NCBI GenBank assembly: GCA_044450785.1
Contig: JBIOJM010000378.1
Coordinates: 1-9,408, forward strand
Length of the DNA: 9,408 nucleotides
DNA from: JBIOJM01 sp044450785
GTDB lineage: Bacteria > Planctomycetota > Planctomycetia > Isosphaerales > Isosphaeraceae
Direction of reading: 5' to 3'
This document shows, piece by piece, positions 7,111 through 9,408 of the stretch. The notes below the pieces were generated by a model that was not told the origin of the DNA, made no database searches, and saw only the letters and a program-made list of their open reading frames with translations. The position numbers and the translations under genes are program-made. Position 1 is the first letter of the stretch; each line of letters opens with the position of its first letter.

Positions 7111-7199
7111 CCGCGCTTTCGGCGAGCCCCGATCGATCGCGCCTGGAAGGCACGACGATCGGCCGGCACAACCTCCAGCCCAGCAGGACATGGATCGTC

Positions 7200-9161
7200 A
7201 TGCGTCAGGCTGTCACGACGATGATCGTGGGAATCTTACTGGCCCTCGCCCCGCTCACACGCGCAGGGGACGGAGGGACCGACGCGACGGGTTCGATCGC
7301 ACAGGCGCGCCGACTGATCGAGGCCAAGGACCACGCGTCCGCAACGATGGTCCTGGAAGACTTGCTGCTCGAGGCTCGAGCCAAGGACAAGGCCGCAATC
7401 CTGGACCTTCTTCGGCAGTCCTACACGGTGCTGGCCCGGCAGGCCCAGGGGGCAGGGCGAGAGCGGGACGCGGCTCATTATCGCGATAACCTGGCCATTC
7501 TCGATCAAGGCCACCCAGGGACGATCCCGGCCGAGTCGACCGAACAGAGCCGCAAGCAGACGCCCGGTACGCAGGCCGGTGTCAAACCAACGGCCGGAGC
7601 GAGCAACGACGCGACCGCCCCGGCGAAGGCCCAGCCACCCCTCCCCGCCAAGGCATCCAAGATCGGCCCGGAGCCGGATCGAACGCCTGCGCTGTTCCCG
7701 GAGCCCGCGCCCCTCTCCGAGCCGCCGAAAATGCCGGCACCTTCATCGACCCGCCTTCCGCCGCCACGCTCCGCCTCACCCAGCTCACCGGCTCCCAGCC
7801 TGATCAGTGTGCCGGGCTCGCCGGCGCCCGGGAATCATGACCCCGACCGAGGCGATCCCGACCTTGCGGTCGCGGCACCCGCGCCCGCCCGGGGAGCGCC
7901 AACTCCGTCAACAACCGGCCCCAAGACCGGCACAGATCGAACGGCCGACCCCAGGCGACCCCTCGCCCGGCCGACGCCGGAGGAAGCCGATCGACTCTTC
8001 TCCTTGAAACAATACGCGGAGGCGGGACGGTGCTACTCGGCGTTGGCCCGCGAGAACCAGCTTCCAGCCAATCGCAAGAACCACTGGGCTTATTGCCGAA
8101 TGGTGGACGTCGCCCTACGTATGAACGCACGACCCCGCTCGTCGCGTGATTGGGATGTGATCGACGCGGAAATTCAGAGCATCCAGCGACTGGCTCCAAA
8201 CCTCTGGTATGGAGAGTACCTGCGTAACAAATTCGCTGAGGTCCGCCAGGGCCGGCGCCGGCCTCGCGCTCAAGCCGATGACCTTGTCGTCCGCGCCTCG
8301 GCACCCGACGAGAGCCAGAGCCAGCCCCGACGGTTCCCGAAACTCTTCTCCCAGCCGTCCCTCGAGTCGAACGTCGGTCGCGCCGGCGATGAATCGACGG
8401 CACCGACCGGCGTGGCATGGCAAGTGCACGAAACTCCCAACTTCCGGATCTTCCACTGCGATCCGCGACTGGCCGAGTCAGCGGGCCAGGCCGCCGAGTC
8501 GGTCCGGGCCGACCAGGCAAAGCGTTGGGGGAGCCCGGCCTTGCAAAGACCATGGACGCCCCGCTGTGAGATCCACCTGTACCCCACGGGCAGGGCATTC
8601 GCCCAGGCGACCGGTCAACCCGAAAGCTCACCGGGCTTCTCGACCATGTTCAGCAATGGAAATCGAGTCACCGCTCGGCGCACCAGCCTCCGGGCCGACC
8701 ATCCCCAACTGTTGACGGCGATCTTGCCGCATGAAATCACACACGTCGTCCTGGCCGACCTATTCACCGTGCAGCAGATACCGCGCTGGGCCGACGAGGG
8801 GATCGCCGTGCTGGCCGAGCCGAAAGTCGAGCAGAACCTCCGCGCGGCGGAGCTGCAAGAGCCCTTGGAATCAGGCCAGGTCTTCGATCTCGGCAAGCTG
8901 ATGTCGATGGACTACCCCGAGGCCAAGGATTGGAGCCTTTACTACGCCCAGAGCGTCTCCTTGACGCGCTTCCTGGTCGACCAGGGTACGCCCGAACGGT
9001 TCCTCCAGTTCGTGCATGATTTACACCGCACCGGCATCGAGGCCGCGCTGCGCGACGGCTACCGCATCAATGGGTTCGCCGAGCTCAAAGACCGCTGGCA
9101 GGAGTATGCGCGACAGCAGCTCGCAACGCTCAAGGGCGCTTCAACTTCAACCTCGCCCTGA
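7200..9161 (+). CDS. Secreted peptidase-MA-like (gluzincin) protein with TPR-like N-terminus
   Basis: The 653-residue product begins with a Sec signal peptide (MRQAVTTMIVGILLALAPLTRA, probable cleavage after A22), placing it outside the cytoplasm. ATG at 7200 has AGGA at 7185-7188 (11 nt); the out-of-frame ATG at 7190 is too close to that site. Residues 25-100 look like TPR-type helices (ARRLIEAKDHASATMVLEDLL). Residues 101-256 are a long Pro/Ser/Ala/Thr-rich, low-complexity linker. A second helical unit starts at about 257 (EEADRLFSLKQYAEAGRCYSAL). The C-terminal module, from about 410, contains NFRIFHCDPRLAE, then HEITH (H511, E512, H515) and WADEGIA with E533 as the expected third zinc ligand, followed by YYAQSVSLTRFLV. 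This layout is that of peptidase MA-like/DUF1570-type metallopeptidases. All three ligands and the catalytic Glu are present, so activity is plausible. The substrate is unknown. Confidence 0.88.
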   Translation: MRQAVTTMIVGILLALAPLTRAGDGGTDATGSIAQARRLIEAKDHASATMVLEDLLLEARAKDKAAILDLLRQSYTVLARQAQGAGRERDAAHYRDNLAILDQGHPGTIPAESTEQSRKQTPGTQAGVKPTAGASNDATAPAKAQPPLPAKASKIGPEPDRTPALFPEPAPLSEPPKMPAPSSTRLPPPRSASPSSPAPSLISVPGSPAPGNHDPDRGDPDLAVAAPAPARGAPTPSTTGPKTGTDRTADPRRPLARPTPEEADRLFSLKQYAEAGRCYSALARENQLPANRKNHWAYCRMVDVALRMNARPRSSRDWDVIDAEIQSIQRLAPNLWYGEYLRNKFAEVRQGRRRPRAQADDLVVRASAPDESQSQPRRFPKLFSQPSLESNVGRAGDESTAPTGVAWQVHETPNFRIFHCDPRLAESAGQAAESVRADQAKRWGSPALQRPWTPRCEIHLYPTGRAFAQATGQPESSPGFSTMFSNGNRVTARRTSLRADHPQLLTAILPHEITHVVLADLFTVQQIPRWADEGIAVLAEPKVEQNLRAAELQEPLESGQVFDLGKLMSMDYPEAKDWSLYYAQSVSLTRFLVDQGTPERFLQFVHDLHRTGIEAALRDGYRINGFAELKDRWQEYARQQLATLKGASTSTSP

Positions 9162-9226
9162 GTGCCGGCCGGCAAGAGGAGAGGCGGAACAATCAGATGG
9201 CACTCCCGACCAGCATTTGAAAGCAA

Positions 9227-9248
9227 ACGCCGCGGGACCAAGCGGCGT
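9227..9248. terminator. Bidirectional terminator candidate between convergent genes
   Basis: ACGCCGC (9227-9233) pairs perfectly with GCGGCGT (9242-9248) around an 8-nt loop, 65 nt after the peptidase-like gene's stop. On the plus strand it is followed by CCGTTGTTCTTG, a weak T-rich run. On the minus strand it is followed by TTGCTTTC, a better one. It can serve both the plus gene and the gene entering from the right edge. Confidence 0.5.
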
Positions 9249-9324
9249 CCGTTGTTCTTGCCGCCACTATTGAGCGTCAGGTTAATGACTTCACAGGGAT
9301 CCCCCCCGCGTGCCGGAAGCCAAA

Positions 9325-9344
9325 CACCGGCGGCTAGCGCCGTG
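9325..9344 (-). terminator. Hairpin just past the stop of the right-edge gene
   Basis: Plus-strand CAC (9325-9327) plus GGCG (9329-9332) pair with CGCC (9338-9341) plus GTG (9342-9344), giving 7 bp with one bulged C at 9328 and a GCTAG loop. Read on the minus strand it lies 11 nt after the TGA at 9356-9358 and is followed by TTTGG. It is a plausible but imperfect terminator for that gene. Confidence 0.35.
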
Positions 9345-9355
9345 CCGCTCAGATA

Positions 9356-9408
9356 TCATGCGCCCTCCGATTCCGCCAACCCTCGCACATCGATCTTGCC
9401 GGTGACGG
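9356..9408 (-). CDS. C-terminal end of a probable adenylate-forming enzyme (5' part outside window)
   Basis: The minus frame from the right edge reads VTGKIDVRGLAESEGA and stops at TGA (9356-9358). TGKID followed by an Arg and a Leu matches the A10 core region (usually NGKIDR..L or TGKIDR..L) at the very end of adenylate-forming enzymes such as NRPS adenylation domains and acyl-CoA/acyl-AMP ligases, where the Lys contacts the adenylate. Ending about a dozen residues after this motif is also typical. Only 16 residues are visible, so the match could be chance; the other two minus frames are also short and show nothing. Substrate and pathway cannot be inferred. Confidence 0.42.
   Translation of the reverse strand, partial: VTGKIDVRGLAESEGA

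Noticed and set aside
6427..7191. 254-codon minus-strand frame across the TPR part of the membrane protein and the following gap
   Set aside because: It is antisense to the WNTLGVAYYR/GDSFDWFFLA block. It has no recognisable motif and covers the promoter region of the next gene.
7804..8631. 275-codon minus-strand frame opposite the peptidase-like gene
   Set aside because: It is Arg/Pro/Gly-rich antisense of a Pro/Ser linker and helical region, without a domain or ribosome binding site.
9164..9173. GCCGGCCGGC palindrome just after the peptidase-like gene stop
   Set aside because: It is a short GC-only self-complementary run expected often in such DNA, with no loop or T-tract to make it a terminator.

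Overview
The window looks like a chromosomal stretch from a large-genome, GC-rich planctomycete, most probably of the Isosphaeraceae/Gemmataceae type. This rests on protein style, not on a marker gene. The signs are multi-module glycosyltransferases with a TPR tail, a single-pass TPR protein with an LRRNNSWEP-type core, a membrane TPR protein whose C-terminus carries the WNTLGVAYYR / GDSFDWFFLA signature I associate with planctomycete kinases, and a secreted HEXXH peptidase with a long Pro/Ser/Ala linker. No rRNA, tRNA, CRISPR array, insertion sequence or phage gene was seen.

Layout. (1) 2-3777, plus strand: two translationally coupled glycan genes (ATGA overlap). The first is a 5'-truncated fusion of methyltransferase end, GT4, GT2 and TPR; the second is a GT4 glycosyltransferase. 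They look like the 3' end of a polysaccharide or glycoconjugate locus. (2) 3778-3982: a convergent gap holding short hairpins and a small in-frame ORF after the neighbour's stop. (3) 3983-5287, minus strand: a TPR protein anchored by one N-terminal membrane helix. (4) 5288-5550: a divergent intergenic region with a 36-nt imperfect palindrome touching a TATAAA box. (5) 5551-7005, plus: a multi-pass membrane protein with a C-terminal TPR block. (6) 7006-7199: a 40-nt hairpin, then a good sigma70-like promoter whose -35 lies in the centre of a small dyad. (7) 7200-9161, plus: a secreted peptidase-MA-like (gluzincin) protein. (8) 9162-9355: a convergent gap with two terminator-like hairpins. (9) 9356-9408, minus: the last residues of a gene ending in a TGKID motif, probably an adenylate-forming enzyme (NRPS adenylation or acyl-CoA synthetase type).

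How they work together. Only the two glycosyltransferases are clearly one unit. The three middle proteins (single-pass TPR, multi-pass TPR, secreted metallopeptidase-like) are all envelope-directed and TPR-rich, but separate promoters and strands argue against one operon. I see no defence or mobile system. The most unusual signals are the two regulatory palindrome regions (5378-5419 and 7031-7110) and the odd coding-like tail after the stop codon at 3983.
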